In this document: positions 23,701 to 38,700 of the stretch, in pieces | Numbering within the stretch: position 1 is the stretch's first letter | How the letters are laid out: each line of letters starts with the position of its first letter | Assembly: GCA_008360975.2 (NCBI GenBank) | Contig: CM039184.1 | Coordinates: 32,599,797-32,663,796, forward strand | Length of the DNA: 64,000 nt | Reading direction: 5' to 3' | Origin: Lichenostomus cassidix | Lineage: Eukaryota; Chordata; Aves; Passeriformes; Meliphagidae | Program-made: the position numbers and the translations under genes | Notes under the pieces: model-generated | Databases searched by the model: none | Told to the model about the DNA's origin: nothing | Seen by the model: only the letters and a program-made list of their open reading frames with translations

Positions 23701-26700
23701 CTTGAAGTAACAAAAGAAAATATGGGTTTCAGTAAGTGACCAGCAGTGCTCTAATATGTGAAATGCCAGAGCTAATTAACACATATTTAAACAGCTGTTT
23801 CCCTTAGTTTTACTTTTGCTTCCCTCAACTAATTTTTGAGGGAAGAGGCAATCTACAGCACCTCTATGTTTAACTCTGTCTTGCGTAAGAAGGCAGGAAG
23901 AGAAAGCCTGGCTGAACTTCATGCCTGTATACACAACTGAGTTACATGTTTCTTCCTAGACAGTTACAGAGTAAGGATCTTACTGTTTAATAAACCAAGA
24001 AAGACAACATGCTAGAATTGTAGTGAGAGCCATGGAACCTTTCCCACATACATTAGGAAGCTTGTTTTGAGCAGGCATAGTGTTGTTCTGCTGTGGGAGA
24101 TCATAAGCTATTTAAGACAGAAATCTCTTGATTAACTTGGAGTAGCATACATTACATGCTCCTATATACAGCAATATCAGTCACATGCCATGACATGTGA
24201 CTGATAGTAGTACCAAAAGCACAGTACCAAAAAGTTGTGCTATTTCAGATCTACAACCTCATGTACAACTACCCTCCCCCTGAAAATATATCCAGCTTTC
24301 AGATATCCCTGATTTTAACTCTGATAGTAACACTGCAACATTTAAATAAAGCCCAGTTAATTGAGAAAAAAAAGTCTGTAAAAGTACATAATTTTGTCAT
24401 AGCTAATTGGGAATTTTTAACATACAGCAAGATGAAGTACCAATGCCTGAGTGTAGTCTACTCTTTTCTTACATATTATTTTTTCTCAGCTGACTTAGGA
24501 ATCTGTCCTCTTAGTATACTTGTGAGCATCTTAGAGCTGAGAAGTTGTTCCTCAGTCTTACAGCATTTTGTGGAGGAACACTGCCTGTTTCATAGCCCTT
24601 AGAAAGTCCTGAGAAGGATATCAAGTGGAATAAAGCTTAGTTTCAATTAAAAACCTAATGTACCTAAAGCAGAAAAAGTAAAGAACATTAGTTTTTTCAA
24701 CTGAAAACTTGCAACCTTAACCAGTAATATGCCCTACCAACATAAGTTGATCAGTAGCTTAGGTTGCAGAGGTCATGATATTCAAAAAACATTCTTATAA
24801 CAAGGTCAGCTGAAGGGCTGACAGGATTCACTTTTCAATAGATGTTAACTCTCAAGGGAAAGAGAGTCAGAGTTGTATAGAGCTAAATTAAAATAACGGT
24901 TTTGCAATCAGTTCTCACAGGAAGTTTGCACTCTTTAATCAAAAATAAGCAGAGTCTTTTCCTCAGCTGGTCATTGTTGCAGACACATTCCCTGGGCATT
25001 TGACAATTTCTCAGGGGAGAAGATGAATGAGAAAGAAATTAGGTCCACCATGCAATCACCATGGTTTTTATATCAAAATGGAAGTCAGACATGGTATCAA
25101 AACTCAAGACAACTCTAAATCCTTCCTGTATCCTGGATATCTAGTTCCAAGTTTCACAAAAGCATGTGCATGCTGCATTTGTGACACCAGGGGAAGTCCC
25201 AAAGTATTAGTCATCTCTCGTTAGTCAACTTTTCATGAAGGCGCCACACATAGAAGCAAGTCATAGTATATTAGAAATTCTCCAATTAAATTCTTATACA
25301 GAAATCCATTTTACTTTCAATTACTAGTTTTTGTTAAGTAATATCAGACTGATTTCAGCAACTGGAACATGTTTGAGCAGTTGGAAGGCACACAAAGGAC
25401 AAATGAAAAACAAGTCCCAGTGCTTGGGATAGATTGGATACTGTTGGACAGCTTCTAGGTCTCACTGAGGCCTTCCTTACCCCTTAAGGTCCCTCCACAC
25501 CTTAAAAGTTCCTTCCTAAACTTAAAACACATTTCAAATTCATTGCTAGAATCTCATGTCCAGCTGCTGGCATAGAATAGAGCTACAAAGTTTTCTTTGT
25601 CTATCAACTGCCCACAATACATTTCCTTCCCTGAAAAAACTGACTGAAGCAGCCAGGCTTCTGTAAGCCTACTTTAAATAAACAGTGTAAAACTCAAGTA
25701 TCTTTCCTCAGACTCCCATGTAAAATTAACTAAACCAGATTAAGCACAGTTATTTTTATTAATGATTCATGCGACCAGCCATAAATGGTCCAATCACCTC
25801 CATCCTTATGCTTGAGGATTTGTGTACCATAGTAAATTGTCATTTGCTATATAGAAAGTACAAGACTGTTGCATCTCATCTGTGCATCTCATATGGGAGG
25901 CTTATGCATAGGAGTTTCCTTCAAAACTGTTATTCCCACCTCTGGTTTAGCTGACAGGTTTAAGATTACATGGAAGTCTACAGGAAATAATGCAACTACT
26001 TTAGTGTTACCTACATACCATGGCTGAACACAGCACAAAATGAATACAGAATTCTTACCTAAATCCAACTTCTGAGGTAATGTGACTGGGGTAAGCATAC
26101 ATCTTTTCTTCTTCAATTATGTCAGGTCTTGGCTTGGCACGATTGAAGTTGCTTATTTTCACTGCAATAAAGCTTTATATGTTAGTTGGAAAGTGGGGAA
26201 AAAAAAAAAAAAAAAAAGCTTTAACACCAGATCCTAAATTATAAAAACCTGTAACAGATTACCTTAGGATAGGAGATGGAAATACAATAAAGAAATCTGA
26301 GGAATGGGGAAGAGGAAAAGCAAAAGTAGAATCGATTTCTACTCATTTCTGAAATTGCTTCGATTACAAGTCAGTGATAGTTTGGCAAGTTATTTTATTC
26401 ATTGGTTTGCTTGTTTTATTCCCCTCAGTCCTGCTGCTTGAAAGACCTGAATGGGGAAGCTTGAATGTACTGCTTAACATCTGCAAAGTTTAATCTGCCA
26501 CCTGAGAGAGGGTGAAACCTTAGTTTACTTTTAGAAGGTAGCAAGATTCAGTCTCCACATTCAGGCCATAAATTAAGCAACATGCCATAAAAAGATGTGT
26601 AGGAAGTTTTGTTATTAGTAGCTAGTTTCGGAACTTCTAGCTTAAGCTCTTCAATAAATACTGGTTTAACTAGACTAGCTATAATGAAGCAGCAGCTTGT

Positions 26701-29700
26701 TTGCCTGCTCAGACTAGGGCAGACTTGCTACAGAAAGCCATTGTGAACCTTGCAGTGTTGGCTATCAAACCCAAAAGTCATTCTGGGGCACCTGTGAATA
26801 AAGTTTAAGGCTAAATTTAACATGTAGAATGGGGATGGGTGGGAAAAGTTGTAGGCACCCTCTGCATTATTTCAAAAAGGAAGCTGAAAATATTTAAAGC
26901 CATTCAATGTCAGATCCTGATTCAGAGAAAATATAAAAAAATCCAGAGTATGCATTCGGGACTCTGCAGTTAGGGCTGCTTGTGAAACAATACATCTAAT
27001 GCCACGAAAAACATTACAGTCCAGTTCTGTGAGAAATCCACACTACTGTAGCAGAGAAGGACTGTCCTTACAAGTCAGTACCATGATGGGGTTTATTACA
27101 GGCCACCCTGCTAAAACAATGCTAAGACCCTCCAGAGGTTAACTACAAGTTAGGCTCAAAGGTTAGTTATTTCTATGATGGTATTTCTCTACAAATAAAA
27201 CCACAAAGGAATGGATATGGAATTCTCAACATGCGTTGTTTGTGGGAATGTTGGTCTTTTATTCAAGTGATATTAGAAGTATGTGAGAAAGTAATTAAAT
27301 ACATATATTTAGTAAGTCTTATAAAGCTTTACTCCCTATCCTTGCAGTAAAAAACTTAGAATAGTAAGCTGACATTTAGAGCTCTCTGTATCATACTTCA
27401 TTCCATGCACTTTTACCTCACTTGAACGATTTATATATGTCAAGTCTATTATAGGTCAATCACAGCAATTCCTTGTAGATTTCTGAATCTCTGCCTCTGC
27501 ATCCTACAGCTATACACACACACACTCACTGCTGCACGGAGATAATTTTAAGGAAGGCAGTAGTCCTTCACAGGACATTGGCTATCATACAATTCATAAA
27601 CAGCTCCAACAAGCAAGGGGAAATCTGAAGAACTACAATCAGGTATTCCTGATTTGTAAGACAGAATTATTTAACAGAAAGTAAGTCAGGTACATGAACC
27701 TTCTACAGATAAGCATTTATGTCTCATTCTAATAGTTAAGAAATAATAATTTCATTGTGAAGAAACAATGTGTGAACTGGTGCTGCCTTCTCTCCAAAAT
27801 TTAGGAGTAACATGCTAATACAAAAAGGGGTGGGTCATTAGATTTTAGTGTAAATTTACCTTAGTCTCCCCATTGTTGCTCAGCTACATTAGCTGATACT
27901 ATCTTAGCAGTATCTGCTAAGTGCTTGCCTTGCAGAGGGGAACTCTAAACCTCAGTAGAGGGCTGCCCTTAAAATTATCCCATTAAAGAAGCTTCTTGCT
28001 TCCATCCAGTCACATACTCTGCTCTGCCCGGGAGAAAAAAAAATCCATCTAAATGTCATTATTACTACAGATTCTCAGGGTATTTTCCAAACATTTGTTT
28101 TGCCTCAGTACAGCCTTCATTTGACACTAAGACATTGAAAAACCTTCAAACCCACCACTACACACAAGACAGACATGCATGCAGTCTCACAGCTTACCTC
28201 AACAAGCATTGGGATGGAAAACAAGAAAACAAGTTACACTACCCATTGAAAAAGGCAAGCTAGGCTGACTGGAGGTCTTCCTCATCTTGCAGCACGTGTA
28301 AAGTCACATAAAAGTTAACCATAGTTTTGCACACCAAGCTTTAGAGAATGAATTTTACATTGATTTGGGGCTGCTCAGGAGATAAGATAGCTGTTGCTAA
28401 AAGACATTGCCTTACTCCTTCCTAGCAATGCAGCTCTTCCCCTTAGTTCCAGGATTCACTGAACCCTTCCTCAAGCCTCTTTTAGCTGGAGAGCACAACA
28501 TTGCACCCCACAACTTCCTTGTATACATTGGGTAATTAATTTGAAGGTCACAGGAATTAGCACAGTACAAGTTAAGAAACAATACCCTTTTGGTAACAAA
28601 ACAAGCATAAAAATATTTTGAGAGTTCTTACAGAAGTACAGGCTCAGACCTTACTACTACGAAGGTCAACTTTTTTGCACGTATCTTTTTTGTCAAGGTA
28701 AGAGAGACACAATGTAACTCTTGGAGCTCCAGCACGCCTAAGGGCTAGAAATAACATTTCTCTGGAATTCTTGACATTCTATTAAAGTTTTACAATTTAT
28801 CTCTTATTTCCCGAGTTTCCCAGGAAACTAAATATGCATATGCAAAGAAGGGATGATCTCCAGCATTCTTTGAATAGTTTTCTAGGACTGTCATGATGGC
28901 ATTCGCTCATCACTGCCTTTCTTCTTCCAGAAGACAGTCAGTCTACTTGAGCCATGCTGGGCCATTCAGGGGAAAGCTTGACAAGCCTGCAGCATTCAGG
29001 GGTATGCACACTGGTAAGACAAGGACATAATTTAGGGCTGGGACCTTATTTCTCGGTGCATTTCTGATGCTGTTGCAGGAGCATCAAGAATAAGATTTTA
29101 TTTCCTAGATGAACAAGCTACTTGACAGGATTTCTCTGTGTGCCATTGCCTTACTATGAACAGACCAAAGTTTCCTTTTAAGCACTTTTAGATAGTTTTG
29201 CAAAGTTTAAAGGCAAGTGTTTTATCAAGTCCTCATAAGTCACACCAAACGTAAAGCAGATAACCTCACAAACCAACAGTAATAGCACAAGGCAAAGCCT
29301 CACAGTTTTATAAAGCAGTATCTTACTTTAATATAATCACAGCTTCCAAAACCCATGCTTCTTTTAAACATTCATTAGAAGGAATCTTCTGCTTTCGTGT
29401 CAAAGAGAAACTGAAGCCTTTGGCGTGGGACCAGGGAAAGAGGAAGAGGCCGGGTAAGGCACAATCACGATCAGGTATGCAAACCCCACATGTAAATCCC
29501 AGAGGCAGCTCTGACTAAGCCAGCCAACTCTTACTGCTTCACAGCTTGTGGTGCATGCATTTGAGAAACACTGATAAACAGACAAACACCTGTTCACAGG
29601 ACACTTTTTTGAAACAATTAGGCATTTATTGCCACTTCACTGGATTAACAGCTTTGAGATAACATGGAGCTTTCATTTAGCAGCACTTGGAACCAAATCA

Positions 29701-32700
29701 AGCCTGACAATCTTTCTCAATTTGTTTTGGCTTTGCCTTAGTTCTCCAAGTACAGAATCGTTCTGTATATGTAATGGCAGTTAAATGCCTCGGGGTACCC
29801 CAAGTGAACTACTGTGAGGGCAAACAAAACAGTTGAGTACCAGCTATAACGAATCACACACAAGAAGGCAAAACTTTCCTCTCTCACCTGTGTAAATCAC
29901 TAAGCATGTCAGGGAACTAATCATCTCCAGGCTCAGGACTCCCAGGATAAGATACAGGTACACTTTACTGTGATCAGGAAAGGAATGCTGCACCGACAGA
30001 ATCAAGAGCAGGGCTGTATTACCTAGAAAACAAATGTTATATTTTACAGATTTAGTACTTTCATTAGCAAGCGAAAATAAATTAATACTTTCATTCCCAG
30101 TATCTGCATTAGGCTGAAACATTTCAGTAATGTTTTTTCATTTCATACCACACTTGCCCTTTCAGCTAATTTCCTTAACATGCAAGCTCATACCTGCTGA
30201 TAGCAAAATGAGGTTTCATTTCAGCATTTGACTATGATGGTAGACAATTATGAGTTCTCTTATAGAATCTTCTGACTTAAAAAACAGGAGCAGAGGAAAC
30301 ACACTAGAAGTGCCTAACACACGTACATGGGCTTAAACAGTTTGTAGCTTTGTTGATCCTATTCATCTTATCCATTCTTTCAATTCCTAAGAGATCACAT
30401 CAGTCAGACAAAAATGAGGGGGTATTTTCCTTCAAGTAGTGGATTTAAAATATATTTAAATGAGTATAACAGAGCAAAAAAACAAACACCTTCCTTTCAA
30501 AGCCTACTTGCATAGGCTTCCACTTGCCCAGCTATTATCTAAATACTTGCAAGTTACTGAAAGTTTAATTGAAATGAGTACAATTAGTCAAGGTGAACAA
30601 ATAACGAGTTACAGACCTAAAAAGCTTTTTAAATTCTTTATACACTCTTTTTTCTGATACTGAGTGTGAAGTGTTCTCTTCCTTCCTGTAAAAATGTTAT
30701 AACCAGTGTCTGGATAAAGAACTAAATTTATAAAGACCATTAATGTAGCTAGGGAACTGTGCAGTTCTCTTTCATGCTGTGTCAGTCAAGTGAAGGAAGT
30801 GGAATTAGCAGTCATTACCATGGCAGGAAGCTTGCAGTAATGGAAGAACTATCTTCTGAACAACAGATGACCAAAATTCTACACTACACACCTGATTGCA
30901 CCTAAACATTCACAAATGCCCAGAGTCTGTCTAGCAGGGGAGAAGTGGACTCCATCGAAGACTCAAAGCAGAGCTAAGTACTGCAGATTACCCTGCAACA
31001 GGCAGAAATAGTCCTTTTACATCATTAAATCTGCTGTAGTCTGCTTTTGTCACTGCACCCCAAACACTTCCACATCTTCAGAGCTCTATCTAGTGGCCAG
31101 AGTTTGAAGTGTTGCACATTTATCAAGCTGAGTAGCTCTTTTGGGGACTGTGTGGAAACGAAGTTAGATTTTCATATGGACACAGAACCATCTCATTTCT
31201 TAACTCTGGTAATAAAAAATAATCTACTCCAGAAGGGAGGTGGGATTATAAGAGGCAAAAATACTGTAAAAGCCACCACCCTGCCCTTTTCTACTGTCAT
31301 TTGTGTGGAATTCCCCTCGAGTTAGATGGATTTTAGATTTGTTGAAGTGGTTTGCAGAAGAGTTTCACCAGCTAATTGCATCAACATTTTACAGCTAAAC
31401 TTGCCAATGACGTATCTTAAAATATATATAGATAAATCACTCCTATACGCTATCTTTTGTCCATAGAAAGTAGAAAAACACAGTCAGAAATAGAGCAGAA
31501 TGTTACACAGAGCCCAAGTGAAGATCAGGAAATTGATTATTTCACTGAATTCAGACAGCTGTTGAGCAACAGGCAATTCACCTGTTTCCATGTGAATTGC
31601 TGGGCATGAAAAGAGAAGAGCAGCACACTTCCTGGAAGGACTAGCAGTCTTATCACATATCCAACCAGACAAATGAATACGCAAATCAAGATCACTAGCA
31701 GTCAAACACAGACCTTGATGACTGAATATTCTATGGCTGAAGACTAAATGCTAATGACTAAATGTTTCACGCAACCTCACACTCATGAGCATTTCTGCAC
31801 TACAAACAGTTCCTTGCAACCTGCATCTGGCAAGCCAGAAAGATCAGTCCAGAGATTCATCTGACCAAAATATAATTTGTAGGTGTTGATAAGCAGGTTT
31901 TTAAAAGTTCATAATATATAATACAGAATTATATATAAACTGCTCAAGAGTTTTTTTTTCCTGTCACTGTTCAAAGCTATAGAAGGAAAAAAAGCCAAGT
32001 TCACTTAACCTGTGGAGTGTATCAGCAGTGGAAGCCTTTTTAGATGTCTTGTTGATCGGTATATGGAGAAGTAACCTCTTCTTCTGACTCTGCTGTGGTG
32101 GTGTTGGACATACCGTTCAAAAACGACATGCAGAACCCACAGAATTACTTTTGCAATTATTATGACAGTCTGCACTTTAAGTGGGTGAGTGTAGTTTCCA
32201 GGGCACTTATCTTGGTTTGGATTGGGGTACGAACAAAACATAGCTGCTAAAAATGCTAGAACAACAAAAGCAACCTGGAAGAGAAAGGAAGAGAGAAAAA
32301 TCTTTAAAATTTAGCTATATATGTGAAAAAAACTCAAAACACAAAACCAGGATTAGGTAGTTTATTCATAATGCATTACTCTCTGAATTTATTTTATTAG
32401 AGTTGAGGTAACATACAAAACATTAGACACTTGCCAAAACCACTACATGTCACTCAAGGAACATACAGATGACTGGAATTGCTAAGTAGTAAGACTGACA
32501 TCCAGAAGGGCAATCAGTCTCCAGCAGAACAGAGCCAGTATTTATCACCATTCCCAGAATTTCTATTAAATCTATTTCACCGTTCCTTGAATCTTCATAG
32601 TGAATTATGAAGAATTATGAACCCTCCTTACTATGCCTTTTTACTTTAAGGAACTTTTGATTTCATGCTTCTATAAAAGAGAAATCACATCTTTTTAGAC

Positions 32701-35700
32701 TCATTCAATTACGCTTAATGCTGCTCAGTGGGAGAGGCTTATCTTATTGGTACAGTCTATGTTTCCTTAAATTAACATTTTCTAAGTGAAAATCAACCCT
32801 TTACTACATCCATTGAAGGTCAGCTCCAGGTTGACATTAGAAAACTGAATCATCATAGTAACTCAAAGTGAATTATTAACACTGGGTAGGCATCTTTGCC
32901 AATTGAAAATCATTCCTTAATATATTTACCATCAGATTTTTCCATGTTACCTTTTTACTTGAGTCAGAATGGCCAGACTGATTGTCAGTCAGATTGCATA
33001 TACAGTCAGATTTTACATATCCTTTCAGACTATTGCAAATATGCCATAACTTTTCCTGTCTTCTAGACTCCTCTCCTAATTTTCAGCACCAGCTGTGAGC
33101 ATCAGCAATCTTTTGGCCAATTAGAAAACAAGGTTGTGGATGCATATTACTTGCAGTATATGTATACACACAGGACTCTTAATGTTTATAGGGTTTTGTC
33201 ACAGTAAATATTTTCTCTGTGTTCACTCAGTGAACAAGAATATTATATTTTCTCATCCTCATTCATGCTACAGAACAGGAATATTTTTAAAACAGAAGTG
33301 TAGAGAAAAACAACTCCCACCAATATAGAAGTAAATTGAGAGCTTCTGTAGACAAAACAATTCACTTGCTGCCTTCATTTCCATACTTAGTTCTATGAAT
33401 ATCTAAGATCCCACCACTCCCTTTCCACCCTCTTGAACTTATTATTCCTTTTTTTGTACTTTCTCTATATTGTCCACAGAAATTAACTTTTCAGAACCAC
33501 TTAACTACTCTTGAGAGAAACTGCCCTTACCTTCCTCTGGCTGTGACCAGAGTTAGGTAATTGGGAGGGAGGAAGAAAGGGGAATAATTGTCACACAGTC
33601 ATCAATACCTAAAAGGGACATTACAGAGGACAGATAGGATAGAAGGCAGAAGGAAAAAAACCCAAACCAAAACAGGAATGTATCCCACATTATCCATAAG
33701 ACCATTACTTCAAATGCAAATTAAATACCATATTGTCTTGAGACAGGTTAAGTACATAGATTTAGTTAAAAAGAGCAAGGTTTATAATTTGATCTATTAT
33801 TTTGCCATCTCCTTTTCTTACAAAGAATAATTCAGCTATTTTGTTTGATCTGTTTACTGTTTGGTCAGCCATTTTACAGTACTGACACATTTAGTTCTAC
33901 TCCTTCCAGGTCTTAGGGATGCATTTCAGTACAGAAAATGGCTATATTAAACTGATGCAAGCAGGAATGATGTAGCATTGCATCTCTACAAACTACTACA
34001 GCAGTGTATACAAGAGGAAACAGGAAGCTGGCATTTAGAGTGGTATTTATTAAATCATGTTTTGCTTGCATTGTTGGGTAGTTCAATAACAGGTGTTTAC
34101 CCCCCACATATTTTTACATACAAGAAGCTATTCTTAGAAGGAGTAGTATTGCAGTTCAATGTTGTGTATTTGCACACACACAGAGGATTAAGGAAAGACA
34201 GGATTAACATAAAGAAATTAATCCTAGCCTCTACACTTCACATTGCTCTCCAGCCCTCTGATCGGAAAAACAAGGCTTGGCAAAAGGAAAGGCACTCTAA
34301 AACCCAGTCCCACCACACTCCAGCATACTCTACCCACTCTTTCCAGAATTGTATGTAACTAGGCAGCTGCACCACAGCAGCTATTTTGCTACCTAACTTG
34401 ATTTCTTGGCACAGGAAGGAGAACTACTCCAAGTGACATACAAATTGCTTTAGAGATGCATTACAGGTCTATTGCATAATACTATGATGGCTTAACTTCT
34501 GCAGGACATTTACTCCTCTGGCAGACTGTGCATCAGAAGCTAACCTGGCCTCTCTCCACATTCCACAAGATTAGTGCACATTTGCAGAAGCAAAGGGAAA
34601 GGAAATCCAATAATCTTGTTCTCTCCATCCATCTTTTCAGTGAGAGAGACAGTGCCACTCAAGGTAGCAATTATAATGCCATTTTGCCAACAGAAAAATA
34701 TACTTTTGCATTTTGCTCCAAGAACCAACCAGTCACTGAAGCAGATTCAGTAATAGCAGCAAGATTTAACCTGTAAAAATGTAGGTTGACAGATGCCACA
34801 GAAGTTTTCCCTCTTCACCTACCCACACTTTACTCCCTTTGCAGGATAGAGGAAAAGGTGGGGGGAGAATAGGCAGCAGTTTCCTAGGATCAGAGTGACT
34901 GACATTTGGCTGCATCAGTTATAGTAGTGGATAGTAAAGCCCCAAGGCTTGGCAGAAAAATATTTACTGCTCTATTACCAATAGCAGATTTCAATTGCTT
35001 TTTATAATGGAACAGCACAGAGTTCTTCTGGCAGGGGAATAAGGCTGGATACATGGTTCCCATCGGGAATTTTGGCAGTCTATTCAGCAGAACAGCAGAG
35101 GTCTTTCTTAAGTCTACCTGACAGCCAGAGGGCCATCTCTTGATACTACTACAAGGCCCACACAAACATCTACTCCTAAAGTTAGAAGGCTAAAGCATAT
35201 TGGACAACTTTATGCAGCTGCCCAAAGAGAGACCTTAGAGGTTAATATGTGCGTTCAAAGTCCTGGCAAAGAGCATGTTTCCAAGAGCACTGCACACAGC
35301 ATTTTTCGTTTGAGATTAACTAAAGCTCTCAAATAGCTTGTGTCACTGGTATGATAGGATCATAGAGTCTAAGTTGGAAAAGACACTTAAGATCAAATAT
35401 ACCATTTACTTAACACTACCAAGTCCACTGCTAAACCATGCCCCTAAGAGCCACGAAAGTACCATTTCAGTTAGATCTTAGGCTCAGAGCTCTTCAGCCT
35501 TCCTTCTTCATATCTGCCTGCCACACACCCACAAGCCTCTTCAGCTTATCAAGGAGAAGCTGACTACATGCCAGGACACTCTCTACTTCTGTCTACCAGC
35601 CCCATAAATGCCTAGATACTGTTCAGTATTTGTGCTTTTTGCTCTGAACCTCCAGAAGTGAGAGTGGGAAGTAATATGTGGATTAATTTATCTCTCCATG

Positions 35701-38700
35701 CACTACCTTGCAACACCCCCTAAGCAAGTCCAACTTTACTTGTTTAGTTACTTTCCTCTCTGAAATTAAATTTGCTCTCAAAAGGCATGGCATCAAAATT
35801 ATCTCAGCCCACTACAACTAGTTTAGCACTTCTACAGCACTAATACTCTTTTTAAAGTACATTTCCAACAGCATAGAAGAACTACTATTTAAAATGCTTT
35901 TCCTCCTAACAAGATGTGCCACAGCAGCAACACCCAGAAGGAGAAGGCAGCAAGTATCTGATAGCATATACACCATCAGAATTTATTGGCTAAGGAGACC
36001 TCACTGCTTTGGAAGAACAGTGTATGCAATTCACTGTCATATCATGAGAATTCTGTCACCTGAACAATAAGGATTCAGAACAGATAGCAAGTTTTCACAA
36101 GGAAATCATGCTTCTTAAACTTACATGAATTAGCAACAGGAAATTGGCAAGCAGAACTGCTGGAATAGCATGAAATCTTGGCCTCAGCTGGGAATGCAAT
36201 GTATGAGATGAAATGAGTGGTGCATCCAGTAGAGGATCATCTTCCAAACTCTGTGTTATTTCCAAGGAACCCTGGAACAGAAGGGGAAGGCAAACAATAG
36301 CAACAGGTAAGATCAAAAAGTAAAGTACGAAGGTTTAGGAATTTTTTGTTAGCAAATCAAGCCTTAAGGGGGGAAAAAGCCCCACTAGGTTAATACTTTG
36401 AGACAAACTCCCTAACTCTAGGTAAGCCCTCATCACGTCTTTATGTGAGAACTCAATCCCTGAGGAATCCAATAATAATGCACTTCCCAGTACCCCACTG
36501 AGTCCACAGGAATTTTAATCTTTAACACGTACAACAAGTATCTGAGCTTCAACCCTGAAAGATGTCAGAAGCATTAGTATATTTACATTAAAAAGTAGAA
36601 AAATGACAAAATCTCTCTCATACACAGGTGTTGCAAAACTCTTTGTCATTCTTACTTCTGTCCAACTACAGTTGGAGGCAACAAGAAAGCTGCAGCATAA
36701 CAGCAGTTTTAAGAGATTCAGCCACTGACACTACTGACATGTCAAGACACCTGCAGCAGTAACTGGAACTGAACCCGGGCAAGGAAGAAGCAGTAGTTCA
36801 CAGAGGGAAGAAGATGCTACCAAGTGCTGAGCAAGACATTCTCTGCCTACACTAGAGAGAATGCAGCCCACCCTTATCACGCTGGAGCCAAGTATTAGCT
36901 CTTTGACTTCACATTCAGCTCAAATGTAGTATCTTTTACAAAGTACAAGGTAAAACTAAGTATGAATGGAGGGAAAAACCTTGGAGAAGGAACTTGCCCC
37001 AGAGCTACGCATCCCTGCTTCTTTGAGGCCAGGACAAGGTCATTCAATACCTCTTAAGTGGAACATACACAGGCACTATGATGGCCAAAACTACTAGTTT
37101 CTCTCTTAGCATCCTGTTATGTCCCTTGCCTCAGAAGATAAAGCAACTCAAGATTTCTATGCAAGTTTTGACTGCTGTTCTCCTTAGTGATACCAACCAC
37201 AGCCCAGAACAAAACGAGGGCAGTCCCTATCCCACTCCAAACTTCTGACTACTCAGACATGTCAGGGTTCACTGGGCTCTTTACTGTTTTATCAACTGAG
37301 CACTTCCTTGCCATGCCAGAAAGCAGCATAAGCCACAAAACAAATGAGGCATGCTATCCTTCCAGACACTAGCACAGGAAGAGAGGGATTAGACCTAGGT
37401 TTGTACTCCATGTTAATGAAGACAATGTAGATTGCTCCCCCCCCAGTGTTATTCCACCTGCAGACAACTGCCTACAGTGAAGGAAGCAGTCATCAAGGGT
37501 TATTTCAGTCAACAACCAGTTTTATTTTAGAATAACAAACGCTACACTTGCCCTACCACAGAGGAGCATGAGCAGACCTCCCTCAGCTATTTGATACCTT
37601 CTAATTAGCCCAGTCTTTGACTGCAAATGACCCTTACTGAAATACCTGCCTGGTGAGATGACCTCTTACTGCACACCTAAATATCTACAAATGGCAATTC
37701 TCTTATGTCACTGATATCACATCAGAAGCAAGAGAGTGAAGATGCCCTCTCCCTTGTTTCCCCATTTTCAGAGGCCAGGTATAATTTCAAGATCTGAAAG
37801 CAAGGACAAACACTCCAGCAGGCAAGACATCTTGCATTACTCTTTAGATCACACATCAGTAAGAAATTCTTTACTGTGAGGGTGGAGAGACACTGGAACA
37901 GGTTGCCCAGGGAAGCTATGGATGCCCCATTCCTGGACGTGTTCCAAGGCCAGGCTGCATGGGGTTCTGAGCAACATGGTTTAGTGGAAGGTGCCCCTGC
38001 CCATGGCAGGGGTGTTGGAAATAAATCTCTGAAGACCCTTCCAACTCAAACCATTCTATGATCACAGTACCAATAGCATGGTTAACAGTTCACATCTCCC
38101 ACAAACACAGTGATTCTCCTTAGGACAATATCCTTTGTCTCATGGGAATAAATGATTCACCATTTCTGAAATACCATGAGAGATCAGGGCACTCCTTCAC
38201 AGATGAAGCTTTATCAGAGCTTTGACTGCGCTACTTTCCCTACAACACTGGCTACAATCCGTCTTTGCATCCTAAAATACAGCTAGTATTAGGAAGCACT
38301 GGATGACATAATCTCTTCAAGTAGATATCATTACAGACAACATGGGGAGGAAGGGAATTAAAGCATGGGATATGATGATCCCGTGCTGTCAATCTGACAC
38401 TAAGAAAATCCAGTAAGGGTCCTAACTAGAGCAAGCACAGGTTTCATTTCATTAAGATGAGCCAAAACCACAGCTGTCAAGAGCCAAAATGCCCTAAATC
38501 CGGCCTTGTTTGGCACTGCTGCTGAGCACAGGTTAAAGCTTCAGCCTCTGGGCTCCCTGATGCACTTCCAGCATGTGACCACTGCCACAGCAGCCCAGCA
38601 CCAGGAGCAAGGAGGGCAGGCAGGAACAAGCCACAGCCAGCAAGCCTTGCCCACGCAGGCTTCCAGCTGGGGCGGGGAGAAACATTCAAACAAACACAAA

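Noticed and set aside
31085..31105. Second CTCF-like match (ATCTAGTGGCCAG)
   Set aside because: Breaks the core at a key purine position; too weak to report.
37876..38061. 61-codon frame reading [20 protein letters not shown]
   Set aside because: This is the translated tail of a CR1 LINE, common in bird DNA, not a host gene.
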